In this document: positions 1 to 8,619 of the stretch, in pieces | Layout: each line of letters starts with the position of its first letter | How positions within the stretch are numbered: the first letter of the stretch is position 1 | DNA from: Bacteroidaceae bacterium | Lineage (GTDB): Bacteria; Bacteroidota; Bacteroidia; Bacteroidales; Bacteroidaceae | Assembly: GCA_017427065.1 (NCBI GenBank) | Contig: JAFRTL010000002.1 | Coordinates: forward strand, 62,001-126,000 | Direction of reading: 5' to 3' | Length of the DNA: 64,000 bases | Made by a program: the position numbers and the translations under genes | The notes under the pieces: generated by a model | The model's database searches: none | The model's input: the letters and a program-made list of their open reading frames with translations, nothing else | Told to the model about the DNA's origin: nothing

Positions 1-51
1 TATTACAATTCTCAACTTCGTCAGCATCCGTTCAAAGAATGGGGTGTGTAA
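1..51 (+). CDS. possible 3' end of an upstream gene (partial)
   Basis: Frame 1 is open from the first base to a TAA at 49-51 and would encode a 16-residue tail ending HPFKEWGV. It lies 11 bp before the next gene on the same strand, as expected for the end of an upstream gene cut by the window edge. The tail is too short to assign to a family, and chance is a real alternative. Confidence 0.3.
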   Translation, partial: YYNSQLRQHPFKEWGV

Positions 52-62
52 AATGAAAAACG

Positions 63-1364
63 ATGGAGAAACTGTACGAATACATACCACAACAATTAGT
101 CACCTTTTTATTGGTGACTCTTTTTTCCTTACTGATAGGCTTGTCATTGCGTAGACTGAATCTCAAGCCTGGCAAAGAGAGTATGTTGTTTGGTACCGAC
201 CGTACGTTTACTTTCATCGGTATTCTGGGATATCTTCTCTATATCCTCGACCCTGTAGGATATAAGCTTTACATGGGTGGCGGTCTTATTTTAGGTTTGC
301 TGCTCATCAGTTATTATGTGGCGAAGTTCTCAATGGTGCATAATTTCGGTGCTACAACCATCATCATTGCACTAATTACTTATTGTATTCCGCCCATTGT
401 GGTTACGCAACCTTCGTGGTTTTATGTCACTTTGGTGGTGGCAGTGCTGCTCTTTGCAGAGATGAAACATACCTTTGCAGAATTGGCACAACGCATGAAG
501 AATGATGAGATGATTACTTTGGCGAAGTTCCTTGCCATCAGTGGTATCATCCTGCCTATCCTTCCGCGTGAAAATCTGATACCAGGCATCAACCTCACGC
601 CCTATACAGTATGGTTGGCAACAGTCGTTGTTTCAGGTATTTCTTACCTTTCCTACCTGCTTAAGCGTTACGTCTTCCATCGTTCCGGCACCTTTGTGTC
701 AGGCATTATAGGTGGTCTTTACAGCAGTACGGCTACTATCTCCGTATTGGCACGTAAGAGTCGGACAGCTACGAAGGAGGAAGCACCTGAATATGTGGCT
801 GCTATGCTAATGGCTATCAGTATGACTTTCCTTCGTTTCTTGGTACTTATTGGTATCTTCAGTAGGGCTGCCTTCTTTGCCATCTATCCGTACATGCTTA
901 TTATGAGTGCCGTAGCAGGAGTGGTAGGAATGATGTTACATCGAACTGTAAAGATGCCCATTGCTGCTTCCGATGAAATGGCAGAAGAAGAATCCGATAG
1001 TGGTAATCCATTGGAATTTAAGGTGGCAATTATCTTTGCCATCTTATTTGTGGTGTTTACCATTATTACCCATTATACTTTAGAATATGCTGGAGAAAGT
1101 GGATTGAATGTACTTTCCTTTATTTCAGGATTGAGTGATATCACTCCTTTTATTCTTAACTTGCTACAAGGAACTGCCAGCGTGAATATTCATCTGGTGG
1201 TGGCGTGTACGTTGCAAGCTATTGTCAGCAACATTACCGTGAACATGTGCTATGCGCTGTTCTTTTCAGGAGGAAAACAACCAATGCGTCGACTGATTCT
1301 GAAATATTTCGGTATTGTTATCGTCGTAAATATTATTCTGTTGATAGTCTTTTATCTGATATAA
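63..1364 (+). CDS. MgtC/DUF4010-family integral membrane protein
   Basis: A 433-residue, very hydrophobic protein with about ten to twelve predicted membrane segments along its whole length. The N-terminal half has the MgtC/SapB-like start (SLLIGLSLRR near residue 20). The C-terminal half has the DUF4010 signature, a glycine/serine-rich GIIGGLYSSTATISVLARK stretch around residues 215-235. The family has no firm biochemical role; it is presumed to be an inner-membrane transporter or channel. The ATG at 63 is the first in frame. A bidirectional hairpin follows directly, so the gene appears to end its transcription unit. The family assignment is fairly sure; the function is unknown. Confidence 0.75.
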   Translation: MEKLYEYIPQQLVTFLLVTLFSLLIGLSLRRLNLKPGKESMLFGTDRTFTFIGILGYLLYILDPVGYKLYMGGGLILGLLLISYYVAKFSMVHNFGATTIIIALITYCIPPIVVTQPSWFYVTLVVAVLLFAEMKHTFAELAQRMKNDEMITLAKFLAISGIILPILPRENLIPGINLTPYTVWLATVVVSGISYLSYLLKRYVFHRSGTFVSGIIGGLYSSTATISVLARKSRTATKEEAPEYVAAMLMAISMTFLRFLVLIGIFSRAAFFAIYPYMLIMSAVAGVVGMMLHRTVKMPIAASDEMAEEESDSGNPLEFKVAIIFAILFVVFTIITHYTLEYAGESGLNVLSFISGLSDITPFILNLLQGTASVNIHLVVACTLQAIVSNITVNMCYALFFSGGKQPMRRLILKYFGIVIVVNIILLIVFYLI

Positions 1365-1365
1365 A

Positions 1366-1400
1366 AGAAGGGGAGTCTTTCTGACTCCCCTTTCTCATTT
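1366..1400. terminator. bidirectional rho-independent terminator
   Basis: Ten-base stem AAGGGGAGTC (1368-1377) pairs with GACTCCCCTT (1383-1392) around a TTTCT loop. It is followed by T-rich sequence on the plus strand and preceded by A-rich sequence. It separates the converging DUF4010 and tricorn-like genes and can serve both. Confidence 0.85.
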
Positions 1401-4400
1401 TATTTCTGAGCATCAATCTCTTTCAGTAATTCCTGCACTGCCGTTCTTAATTGGGTATCCTCTCCCTTTACTATTGTTTCAGGACTGTTCAGTACTAGGA
1501 TGTCTGGTTCCAGTTGTGTGTTCTCCAGGTAAGTGCCATCGGCTTGCTTGAAACCCACTATTGGCATGCCGAAGACCATCGTTGGGTCTTGCATGGTTTC
1601 CCAGGACACACTGCTCATGGTACCAGGCACAGGTGCACCAACCAACTTACCTAGATTCATGTGCTTATACACCCAAGGCGTACCATGTGCATTACTGTAG
1701 TTGGCCTCACAGGTCACCATGATGCTTGGGCGGTTCCAACGACGACTTGGCATCTCGCAAGCTACGACGTCACGAATTACCTGCTCCAAGTATTTCTCAC
1801 CGCTAAAGAGTACCTCGATGTCCTCATGCAGACGACCACCACCATTCCAACGCGTGTCTATCACGATGCCTTCTTTCATGTTGTACTTACCCAACAAGTC
1901 GGAATAGATGGTGCGGTAACTGCCATCGTTCATCGATTGCAGATGCACATAGCCCAAGCGTCCGTTTGACCAACGCTCCACATCAGCTGCACGTTGCTTT
2001 ACCCAGCGTTCATAGAGCAGGGTATTCTGAGCTGATTGAGTAATAGGAAGGATTACCTCTTCCCAACGCTCCTTGCGCTGTGCGTTGTAGAGTGACACCA
2101 ATGTCTTCTTACGTGCTTTGTCGTTTAGGATGCTTGCCAAATTTGTATCATCAGTGATTTCTATGCCGTCAATCTTTTCCACAATGTCACCTGCTTTTAC
2201 TTTGGAATTGGCATGGTCGAAAGGTCCCTTAGCAATTACCTCAGATACTTTCAGGCCCTTACCCGTATAGTTCCAATCGTAAAGCAAACCCAGAGCCGCC
2301 GTAGCATCTCCAGAGAGGCTAGGGGAGTAGCGACCTCCAGAATGCGAGACATTCAGTTCACCAAGCAACTCACTGAGCAACTCTTGGAAATCGTAGTTGT
2401 TGCTTATATGGGGCAAGAACTTACGGTATGCCTTCACATAACCTTCCCAATCCACTCCAAAGTAGTTGGGGTCGAAGAGGCGTTGCTTCACTTGCTGGTA
2501 AACATGGTTGTACATATACTCACGCTCTGCTGCAAGATCAAGCTTCATCTCCGCATTGAAAGTGATAGGTGTGAGTTTTCCACTTCCAGGTTCCATCTTC
2601 TGCATATTCGCACTTCCAATAATAAAAATGCTTTTGCCATCGCCACTCAGTTCCATGTTGGCATAGCCGGCATTCATTTTGTTGAGCAACTTAGTCTCAC
2701 GTTTACGTAGATCCATTTTCCAGAGGTCGTAACCACCTTCGAATGATGCAAAGTAGAACAAGTTCTCTCCTTCCTTGTCAAGAATGGCACCCGACATACT
2801 CGCGGAGTTAGGTGTCAGTCGTACGATACGGTCGCTGATACCAGCCAACTCAACGTTGATGTTCTTCACCTCTTCCTTCTTATCGTCAGCCTTGCTGTCC
2901 TTCTTGTCATTGGCAGGAGTTGAGTCCTTCTTTTGCTCCTTCTCCAGTTCCTTTTGCAGCTCGTAGTCCTCCTTACTCAAGCGGTACTTGTCGTAGCTGT
3001 CTTGGTTCATAAATACTAACAATGCGTCATCTTGAGAACCCCATGAAGCATGACTGCGCATACCGTAGCGTTCACTGGTAAAGAGAATGGCATTGCCGTC
3101 CATTACCCACTTCGGACTGCCATCGGTATAACCACTCTGTGTGATGTTGGTCACCTTACCACCTTGGGCGCTCACAATGCCTATGTCGGTATATGGATCA
3201 CGACGGTTTCCGATAAACTCTAATGTGAACCATTTGCCATCAGGACTCCAACTGTAGTCGAAGCTGCCAGATGTTTCATACCATGTGCTGCCATCGGTTA
3301 TTGTACGAACTTGTTTGGTCGCCATGTTCATCACTTTCAGAGAATGGCGTCCTTCTATGAAGGCCAGTTCTTTGCCATCGGGAGAGAATTGTGGAGCCGT
3401 ACGCTCTATGCCATCTTTAGCGTTAAAAAGTGCCTTTTCTTCAATAAGTGTGGCATTAGGGAAGTTAGGATCTTCCTTCCGACTGATGGTGGCTTGGTAG
3501 ATGTTCCAATGTCCATCGCGCTCACTTACATACACTAGCGTACGATTGTCTTTTCCGAACTCCACACTGCGCTCATTTTCAGGTGTGTGGGTAATCTGCT
3601 TGGTCGTGTTATACTCCACAGAAGTCACAAAAACTTCTCCGCGCACGGTGAAAGCTACTTGTTTACCATCAGGCGATACAGAGGCTGATGACACTCCGCG
3701 ACTGAAACTTAAGTCAGCCAACTTGTTCACATCGTCGCGCGTAATGTCAATGTTCACTTTCTGTGCATTGCTACCTGTCTGCGTGTAAATTTCCCCATCG
3801 TAAGTAAAACAAAGCATGCCGTTGTCAGCTACTGACAGGAAGCGCACGGGATGAGTCTTGTAGTTGGTTACCTGCTGCACCTGCTGAGGCGCATTCAGAG
3901 GGAACGAATACACATTGTAGCTGCCGCCGTTGCGTTCACTAAGTATGAATACTGTCTGCCCGTCCCTGCTGAGGATAGGGTTGCGGTCTTCACCTGCACG
4001 GTTGGTCAGGTTGGTATGCTTTCCGCTCTTCACATCATAACTCCAGATGTCACGTGTTACAGAAGAAGTGTGGTGCTTGCGCCACTGATCTTCCATACCC
4101 TTCATATCTTGATAAAGGAACATATTCCCATCGCGCGAAAAACTGATCATCTCTGCAGGGGTAGCCAATACCTGTGTGGTTTTACCACCTGTAGCAGGTA
4201 CTTGATATAGTTCCGTTAGTCGGGTACTGGGGAAAGAAGCACTCTCAGCAGGGTCCTGAATAGCTGCAGAAAAATATACAAACTTACCGTCAGGACTATA
4301 TGCCCAAGGCGTCTCAGAAGCTGAGTTGGTCGTCAGTTGCTTTGCAGCACCACCTTCAGCAGGCATTACGAAAATATCAAAGTTACCTTCACGGTCGCTT

Positions 4401-4639
4401 GCAAAAGCTATCTGCTGCCCATTAGGACTCCACACAGGGTTACACTCATAAGAGTCCTGTGTAGTTAATTGTACAGCAGTACCGCCACTGGTTTTCACTT
4501 TATAGATATCGCCCTTGTAACAGAAAACAATCTGCTGTCCGTCGGGAGAAATCTGTACGTCGCGCAGCCACAGCGGGGTAACTGCAAAGCTACTGAGAAC
4601 TACTAGTCCCATAGCCACTGTTGAGAGTAATCTTTTCAT
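1400..4639 (-). CDS. tricorn-like protease (S41 family, secreted)
   Basis: A 1079-residue protein. It starts with a signal peptide (MKRLLSTVAMG...), followed by two stretches of PD40/WD40-like propeller repeats (SPDGKQVAFT-type blades). Next come a lysine/aspartate-rich linker, a C1-like region, a PDZ domain (GDIVEKIDGIEI) and an S41 serine peptidase core. The core shows DTRWNGGG and YSNAHGTPW; the serine of the latter is about residue 982 and is the likely nucleophile. Tricorn-family enzymes cut peptides released by other proteases; the signal peptide puts this one in the periplasm. An in-frame ATG exists upstream at 4723, but a TATCTTTG box at 4665-4672 lies downstream of it, so the start at 4639 is preferred. 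It is the last gene of a leftward run after the esterases. Confidence 0.9.
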   Translation of the reverse strand: MKRLLSTVAMGLVVLSSFAVTPLWLRDVQISPDGQQIVFCYKGDIYKVKTSGGTAVQLTTQDSYECNPVWSPNGQQIAFASDREGNFDIFVMPAEGGAAKQLTTNSASETPWAYSPDGKFVYFSAAIQDPAESASFPSTRLTELYQVPATGGKTTQVLATPAEMISFSRDGNMFLYQDMKGMEDQWRKHHTSSVTRDIWSYDVKSGKHTNLTNRAGEDRNPILSRDGQTVFILSERNGGSYNVYSFPLNAPQQVQQVTNYKTHPVRFLSVADNGMLCFTYDGEIYTQTGSNAQKVNIDITRDDVNKLADLSFSRGVSSASVSPDGKQVAFTVRGEVFVTSVEYNTTKQITHTPENERSVEFGKDNRTLVYVSERDGHWNIYQATISRKEDPNFPNATLIEEKALFNAKDGIERTAPQFSPDGKELAFIEGRHSLKVMNMATKQVRTITDGSTWYETSGSFDYSWSPDGKWFTLEFIGNRRDPYTDIGIVSAQGGKVTNITQSGYTDGSPKWVMDGNAILFTSERYGMRSHASWGSQDDALLVFMNQDSYDKYRLSKEDYELQKELEKEQKKDSTPANDKKDSKADDKKEEVKNINVELAGISDRIVRLTPNSASMSGAILDKEGENLFYFASFEGGYDLWKMDLRKRETKLLNKMNAGYANMELSGDGKSIFIIGSANMQKMEPGSGKLTPITFNAEMKLDLAAEREYMYNHVYQQVKQRLFDPNYFGVDWEGYVKAYRKFLPHISNNYDFQELLSELLGELNVSHSGGRYSPSLSGDATAALGLLYDWNYTGKGLKVSEVIAKGPFDHANSKVKAGDIVEKIDGIEITDDTNLASILNDKARKKTLVSLYNAQRKERWEEVILPITQSAQNTLLYERWVKQRAADVERWSNGRLGYVHLQSMNDGSYRTIYSDLLGKYNMKEGIVIDTRWNGGGRLHEDIEVLFSGEKYLEQVIRDVVACEMPSRRWNRPSIMVTCEANYSNAHGTPWVYKHMNLGKLVGAPVPGTMSSVSWETMQDPTMVFGMPIVGFKQADGTYLENTQLEPDILVLNSPETIVKGEDTQLRTAVQELLKEIDAQK

Positions 4640-4664
4640 AACCTTATTATATATATTATTGGTG

Positions 4665-4672
4665 CAAAGATA
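4665..4672 (-). promoter_or_regulatory. Bacteroidetes -7 box (TATCTTTG) of the tricorn-like gene
   Basis: Perfect TAnnTTTG match on the minus strand, 25 bp upstream of the chosen ATG. Its position rules against the longer start at 4723. Confidence 0.65.
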
Positions 4673-4703
4673 TAATAATTCTATCTTACGCCAAAGCAGG
4701 CTC

Positions 4704-4742
4704 CCAAAAAAGAAGGCAGTCACTTTCTTGTAACTGCCTTCT
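4704..4742 (-). terminator. terminator of esterase copy 1
   Basis: GAAGGCAGT (4712-4720) pairs with ACTGCCTTC (4733-4741). On the minus strand the stem is followed by TTTTTT. It lies just past the stop of the esterase gene and resembles the hairpin behind the paralogous esterase at 6733-6762. Confidence 0.8.
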
Positions 4743-4761
4743 CTTATTATAAAGTCCTCTT

Positions 4762-5892
4762 TTACTTAAAGAGCAATTGTGCAAACGTATTAAGGTATAA
4801 GCGCCAGTTTTTCCACTCATGACCACCTGTACTCTCAAAGAATGTATGAGGCATGCCATTGCGTGTCAACGCTTTGTCGAGTGTCTGATTACCAGCATAG
4901 GTGAAGTCTGCTGTACCACAGCCGATCCAGTAAAGCTTATAACCAGCTTTCTTGATGCCCTGGAGTTGAGCGTCCAGTTCTGGACTCTCACGAGTACCTG
5001 CACTCAATGGGAGAATATAATCGAACACGTTTGGATACAGCGTAGTAGCTGCGAAAGTGTGCCCACCACCCATGCTCAGACCAGAGATGGCACGTGATGC
5101 CTTCTTAGGTATAGCACGGTAATTTTTCTCGATGAAAGGAATAATCTCGTTCACCAAACTCTTTACATAGAGGTTCTGGTTTTGAGGATTCTGGTTGTCG
5201 AAGGTCTTAACTGGCAATCCCATGGTAGAAGCTGCTTGCTGACCAGGGTTACCGTTAGGCATTACCACGATCATAGGCACAGCCTTACCCTGCTCAATCA
5301 GATTGTCTAGAATCTGTGCAGCACGACCCATGCTTGACCATGCTTCCTCGTCGCCACCACCGCCATGAAGCAGGTAGAGCACAGGATACTTCTTGTTGCT
5401 GGTCTCATAGCCATAAGGTGTGTAAACAGTCAGACGACGGTTGATGCCGAGGAGGCTGCTGTCATACCACCTATAACTTACGGTTCCACGATGAGCAGTT
5501 TCGTTGTAGTTAGCTGAACGCTCACCAGGAACAAACAGCATATTCAGATAGCGGGTACCGTCACGCTGTACCATGTAGTTCACAGGGTCATTCACATTTA
5601 CACCATCCACGATGAAATTATAGGTATAAATCTCAGGTTCTGGAGCAGCGATAGTTACTTCCCAAACACCGTTGGCACCCTTCTTCAAAGGTACTGCTTC
5701 TGTTAAACCAGCCATCCAGTTACCATAGAGATTCACTACGGTAGCATAGTTAGCATTCAAACGGAATGTCACTGAATCCCCCTTCACTTCAGGAGAAACG
5801 ATCTGTGCCCCACGGCTGAAGTTAGCCAATTCCTGAGCACCTGCACCTACTGCGAGCATAGCAGCAAATGCGAATAAGATAAACTTCTTCAT
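4762..5892 (-). CDS. secreted esterase with CBM48/E-set domain, copy 1
   Basis: A 376-residue protein. Signal peptide (residues 1-19, ending AGAQ), N-terminal CBM48-like immunoglobulin fold (about 25-120, with VTFRLNANYATVVNLYG and a YTYNFIVDG strand), then an esterase-D/feruloyl-esterase-like alpha/beta hydrolase (about 135-376). Visible catalytic features are LLHGGGGDEEAW (oxyanion region), GLSMGG with Ser273 as nucleophile, and His358 in GGHEWKNW. Such enzymes release feruloyl or acetyl groups from plant polysaccharides; the actual substrate is not shown here. It is closely similar over its full length to the protein at 6784-7914, so this is a recent duplication. It lies 53 bp downstream of the MBL-fold gene. 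Confidence 0.88.
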   Translation of the reverse strand: MKKFILFAFAAMLAVGAGAQELANFSRGAQIVSPEVKGDSVTFRLNANYATVVNLYGNWMAGLTEAVPLKKGANGVWEVTIAAPEPEIYTYNFIVDGVNVNDPVNYMVQRDGTRYLNMLFVPGERSANYNETAHRGTVSYRWYDSSLLGINRRLTVYTPYGYETSNKKYPVLYLLHGGGGDEEAWSSMGRAAQILDNLIEQGKAVPMIVVMPNGNPGQQAASTMGLPVKTFDNQNPQNQNLYVKSLVNEIIPFIEKNYRAIPKKASRAISGLSMGGGHTFAATTLYPNVFDYILPLSAGTRESPELDAQLQGIKKAGYKLYWIGCGTADFTYAGNQTLDKALTRNGMPHTFFESTGGHEWKNWRLYLNTFAQLLFK

Positions 5893-5945
5893 AATGTTGT
5901 TTTGTTTTAAGATTGATGATTTTTAAGTTTATAATTCACTAAAAG

Positions 5946-6671
5946 TCAGAAAGGTCTGAGTCTTACGTCTATCCCTTCTCCTTCCAATTGAGGCGGTATC
6001 ACACTGACATCCGTCTGGCTAAAATGGTAAGGATATAGCACTTTAGGCTTGATAAGCTTGGCAACTTTCACCAATTGTTCCACGGACATTGTCGGACTGT
6101 TGCAAGGGAAGAAAGCGATGTCAATGTCCTTGATGGCAGACATCTCTGGTACATCCTCCGTATCCCCAGCAAAATAGATGCGTAGCCCGTCGATGGTCAG
6201 AATATAACCATTGTCGCGACCTTTTGGATGCTTGTCCAGTTTGTCTGGAGATGTGTTATAAGCGGGCACCGCTTCCACCGTGATATCATCTACCTGCGTC
6301 TTGTCACCGTTTACCATGATCTTCCCTGCACCAAACATGTCAGCACATCGCTTGTTCATAATCAGCTGTGTCTTTTCACTCATCAGCAGTTTGAGAGCCT
6401 CGGCATCATAGTGGTCACCATGCTCGTGCGTCACAAAGATGTAGTCAGCCTTAGGCATCACCGTGTAATCCACCGTCCGATCGCGCAACTTTGTCACGGG
6501 ATCCACCTGAATCTCCCTGCCATCATATTCCACGCGTACACTGGCATGCATCAGCGCATGAATCTTAACGGTCTTCCCACTGTCTGTCTTAAACACGTCA
6601 GTTTCTTGAATTCTCTGGCCACAAGCCGTCAGGCCCATAATAGCCATTAGGCAAAGGATAATCTTTTTCAT
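5946..6671 (-). CDS. MBL-fold (UlaG-like) metal-dependent hydrolase lipoprotein
   Basis: A 241-residue protein. It begins with a lipoprotein signal (LTAC, Cys17), so it is probably anchored in a membrane facing the periplasm. The metallo-beta-lactamase fold is shown by THEHGDHYD (His82, His84, Asp86, His87), a later AGDTEDVPEM metal-binding motif and a C-terminal PYHFSQ histidine. These fit the UlaG/MBL_2 subgroup. The substrate is unknown. It lies between two duplicated esterase genes on the same strand and may be cotranscribed with copy 1 downstream. A terminator separates it from copy 2 upstream. Confidence 0.8.
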   Translation of the reverse strand: MKKIILCLMAIMGLTACGQRIQETDVFKTDSGKTVKIHALMHASVRVEYDGREIQVDPVTKLRDRTVDYTVMPKADYIFVTHEHGDHYDAEALKLLMSEKTQLIMNKRCADMFGAGKIMVNGDKTQVDDITVEAVPAYNTSPDKLDKHPKGRDNGYILTIDGLRIYFAGDTEDVPEMSAIKDIDIAFFPCNSPTMSVEQLVKVAKLIKPKVLYPYHFSQTDVSVIPPQLEGEGIDVRLRPF

Positions 6672-6730
6672 ATCTAATGAGTATTAAGTCATATTTGCGG
6701 GCTAAGTTAGCAAAATAAAATCAAAAACAG

Positions 6731-6768
6731 AAGAAGGCAGCTACTTTTTTGTAGCCGCCTTCCTTTTT
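6731..6768. terminator. terminator of esterase copy 2
   Basis: GAAGGCAGCTAC (6733-6744) pairs with GTAGCCGCCTTC (6751-6762), one mismatch, around six T. T-rich tails flank both sides, so it could work in either direction. It resembles the hairpin behind copy 1. Confidence 0.8.
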
Positions 6769-6783
6769 ATTTGTCATTCGCTA

Positions 6784-7914
6784 TTACTTGAACAGCAACT
6801 GTGAGAAAGTATTCAGATACAAGCGCCAGTTCTTCCACTCATGACCACCAGAGCTCTGGAAGAAAGTATGCTGCATACCGTTACGTGTCAGTGCAGCATC
6901 CAGCACCTGATTGCCAGCATAAGCGAAGTCTGCAGTACCGCAGCCAATCCAGTAAAGCTTGTAACCAGCCTTCTTGATACCCTGAAGTTGGCCATCAAGT
7001 TCTGGGCTCTCACGGGCACCTGCACTCAGCGGGCAGATATAATCGAACTTATCTGGATACAATGTAGAAGCAGCGAAAGTGTGACCGCCACCCATACTCA
7101 GACCTGCGATGGCACGTGAAGCCTTCTTAGGAATGGCACGGTAATTCTTCTCAATGAAAGGAACGATCTCTTCCACCAGACTTCTTACATAAGCATTCGC
7201 GTTTTCTGGAGCGCGGAAATCCACATTGCTAGTTGGCAAGCCCATGATATTGGCAGCTTGCTGACCAGGGTTACCGTTAGGCATTACCACGATCATAGGA
7301 ACGGCCTTACCTTGCTCAATCAGGTTGTCCAGGATCTGGGCTGCACGACCCATGCTTGACCATGCTTCCTCATCACCACCTGCACCATGGAGCAGATAGA
7401 GCACAGGATACTTCTTGTTGCTGGTCTCATAGCCATAAGGAGTATAGACAGTCAGACGGCGGTTGATGCCGAGGATGTTGCTGTCATACCACTTATAACT
7501 TACAGTTCCGCGATGAGCGGTCTCGTTGTAGTTAGCAGAACGCTCACCTGGTACAAACAGCATGTTCAGGTAGCGAGTACCATCACGCTGTACCATATAG
7601 TTCACAGGGTCATTTACATTTACACCGTCAACGATGAAATTGTAGGTATAAATTTCTGGTTCTGGAGCAGCGATAGTCACTTCCCAAACACCGTTAGCTC
7701 CCTTCTTCAAAGGAACTACGTCAGAATAATTAGCCATCCAGTTGCCATAGAGGTTCACTACAGTAGCATAGTTGGCATTCAGACGGAATGTCACTGAATC
7801 CCCCTTCACTTCAGGAGAAACAATCTGTGCTCCACGTGTGAAGTTAGCCAACTCCTGAGCACTTGCACCTACTGCGAGTATAGCAGCAAATGCGAATAAG
7901 ATAAACTTCTTCAT
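6784..7914 (-). CDS. secreted esterase with CBM48/E-set domain, copy 2
   Basis: A 376-residue paralog of the esterase at 4762-5892 with the same order: signal peptide ending ASAQ, CBM48-like domain, and alpha/beta hydrolase with LLHGAGGDEEAW, GLSMGG (Ser273) and GGHEWKNW (His358). Differences cluster at residues 61-67 (ANYSDVV here, AGLTEAV in copy 1) and in a loop at about 222-248, which could alter substrate fit. The first 13 bases upstream of both ATGs match and then diverge. This copy has its own promoter box (TATATTTG, 7965-7972) and terminator. Likely substrates are ester-linked decorations of plant polysaccharide; this is inference from the family. Confidence 0.88.
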   Translation of the reverse strand: MKKFILFAFAAILAVGASAQELANFTRGAQIVSPEVKGDSVTFRLNANYATVVNLYGNWMANYSDVVPLKKGANGVWEVTIAAPEPEIYTYNFIVDGVNVNDPVNYMVQRDGTRYLNMLFVPGERSANYNETAHRGTVSYKWYDSNILGINRRLTVYTPYGYETSNKKYPVLYLLHGAGGDEEAWSSMGRAAQILDNLIEQGKAVPMIVVMPNGNPGQQAANIMGLPTSNVDFRAPENANAYVRSLVEEIVPFIEKNYRAIPKKASRAIAGLSMGGGHTFAASTLYPDKFDYICPLSAGARESPELDGQLQGIKKAGYKLYWIGCGTADFAYAGNQVLDAALTRNGMQHTFFQSSGGHEWKNWRLYLNTFSQLLFK

Positions 7915-7964
7915 AATGTTGTTTTTGATTTTAGAGTATGTATGTAATTAGTTTTTTCCGACTA

Positions 7965-7972
7965 CAAATATA
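7965..7972 (-). promoter_or_regulatory. -7 box (TATATTTG) of esterase copy 2
   Basis: TAnnTTTG match on the minus strand about 50 bp upstream of the start codon of esterase copy 2. Confidence 0.5.
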
Positions 7973-8060
7973 GATAAAAATTTAAAAAACCTTAAATGTA
8001 AAGCATATTTTTGTAATTAAATGCAAAAACTTGATGCAAAATCTTCATCTCTCTCTTACT

Positions 8061-8266
8061 CCTCACACTTCACAAATGGAATTTAACTTACAGAATGGTT
8101 GATGTTTACGAGTGTGAAGTGTGCTCGCCAACACTTCACAACACTTCACAAAATAACGACTATAGAAGCAGGAAAGCGTGAAGAGTGGTGAAGAGTGAGA
8201 CACAACACTTCACAGCAATTTCCTTATAATTATTATAAGTTTACTGCCTGTCTGTGAAGTGTGAGG
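8061..8266. repeat. inverted-repeat-bounded element with CACTTCACA iterons
   Basis: A perfect 14-bp inverted repeat, CCTCACACTTCACA (8061-8074) and its complement (8253-8266), encloses about 180 bp without an ORF. Inside are more copies of the core in both orientations: GTGTGAAGTGTG near 8112-8123, two ACACTTCACA units near 8131-8150, GTGAAGAGT-type variants near 8178-8198 and AACACTTCACA near 8204. It also holds a 17-base palindrome, CTTATAAT-T-ATTATAAG (8223-8239). The spacing is irregular and there are no unique spacers of constant length, so it is not CRISPR. It could be a miniature mobile element, a decayed integration end beside the tRNA, or an iteron-like protein-binding array. Confidence 0.7.
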
Positions 8267-8297
8267 TATAAAATCGAGACATAGAAGAGAATTTTTA

Positions 8298-8360
8298 TTT
8301 TTCTAGTTAGGAAAATTTTTCTTTCTAACTAGGAAAAAAGATTTCTCTAACTAAGAACAT
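8298..8360. repeat. clustered imperfect palindromes, copy A of a dispersed family
   Basis: Three approximately 20-bp units follow each other: TTTCTAGTTAGGAAAA, TTTCTAACTAGGAAAAAA and TCTCTAACTAAGAACA. Each is an AT-flanked near-palindrome around CTARYTAGG. Similar clusters occur at 40948-40990 and 60792-60856 in this window. Confidence 0.7.
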
Positions 8361-8362
8361 TT

Positions 8363-8382
8363 ATGTCCACAGTTATGGACAT
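8363..8382. repeat. inverted repeat ATGTCCA-n6-TGGACAT
   Basis: A perfect 7-bp inverted repeat with a 6-base loop directly after the palindrome cluster. There is no T-run, so it is not an obvious terminator. It could be an operator or a structural element. Confidence 0.5.
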
Positions 8383-8472
8383 TTGTGTTTATGTGTAAGA
8401 AAAAGTGTTAGTGTGCGTAGAAAAAAGAATTAGTACGCCCAACATATATAAATATGAAAAAGAAGGGAAATG

Positions 8473-8554
8473 TGCGGGTGAAAGGACTCGAACCTTCACG
8501 ACTTTCGTCACCAGATCCTAAGTCTGGCGCGGCTGCCAATTACGCCACACCCGC
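8473..8554 (-). tRNA. tRNA-Leu (anticodon UAG)
   Basis: Read on the minus strand it folds as a class II tRNA. The acceptor stem GCGGGTG pairs with CACCCGC with discriminator A. The anticodon stem CCAGA/TCTGG encloses the loop CTTAGGA (anticodon TAG). A long variable arm (TGACGAAAGTCG) is typical of tRNA-Leu, and the T-arm loop is GGTTCGAGTCC. The 3' CCA is not encoded. It sits between the S41 peptidase gene and the repeat-rich gap. Confidence 0.95.
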
Positions 8555-8619
8555 ATGAGTGTTTGGAAATCGAGCGCAAAGATAAGAAGAATTTCGTTAC
8601 TGACAAATTGTTTTGCGAA

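Larger units (their letters stand above)
7973..8472. other. repeat-rich gene-free stretch
   Basis: About 500 bp between esterase copy 2 and tRNA-Leu with no credible ORF on either strand. It contains the CACTTCACA inverted-repeat element (8061-8266), palindrome cluster copy A (8298-8360) and a small inverted repeat (8363-8382). The remainder is AT-rich. Confidence 0.7.

Noticed and set aside
4640-4723. 28-residue longer start of the tricorn-like protein
   Set aside because: It would bury the signal peptide and lies upstream of the TATCTTTG promoter box.
8061-8266. Repeated CACTTCACA as a CRISPR array
   Set aside because: Units are short, occur in both orientations with irregular spacing, and no cas gene is near.
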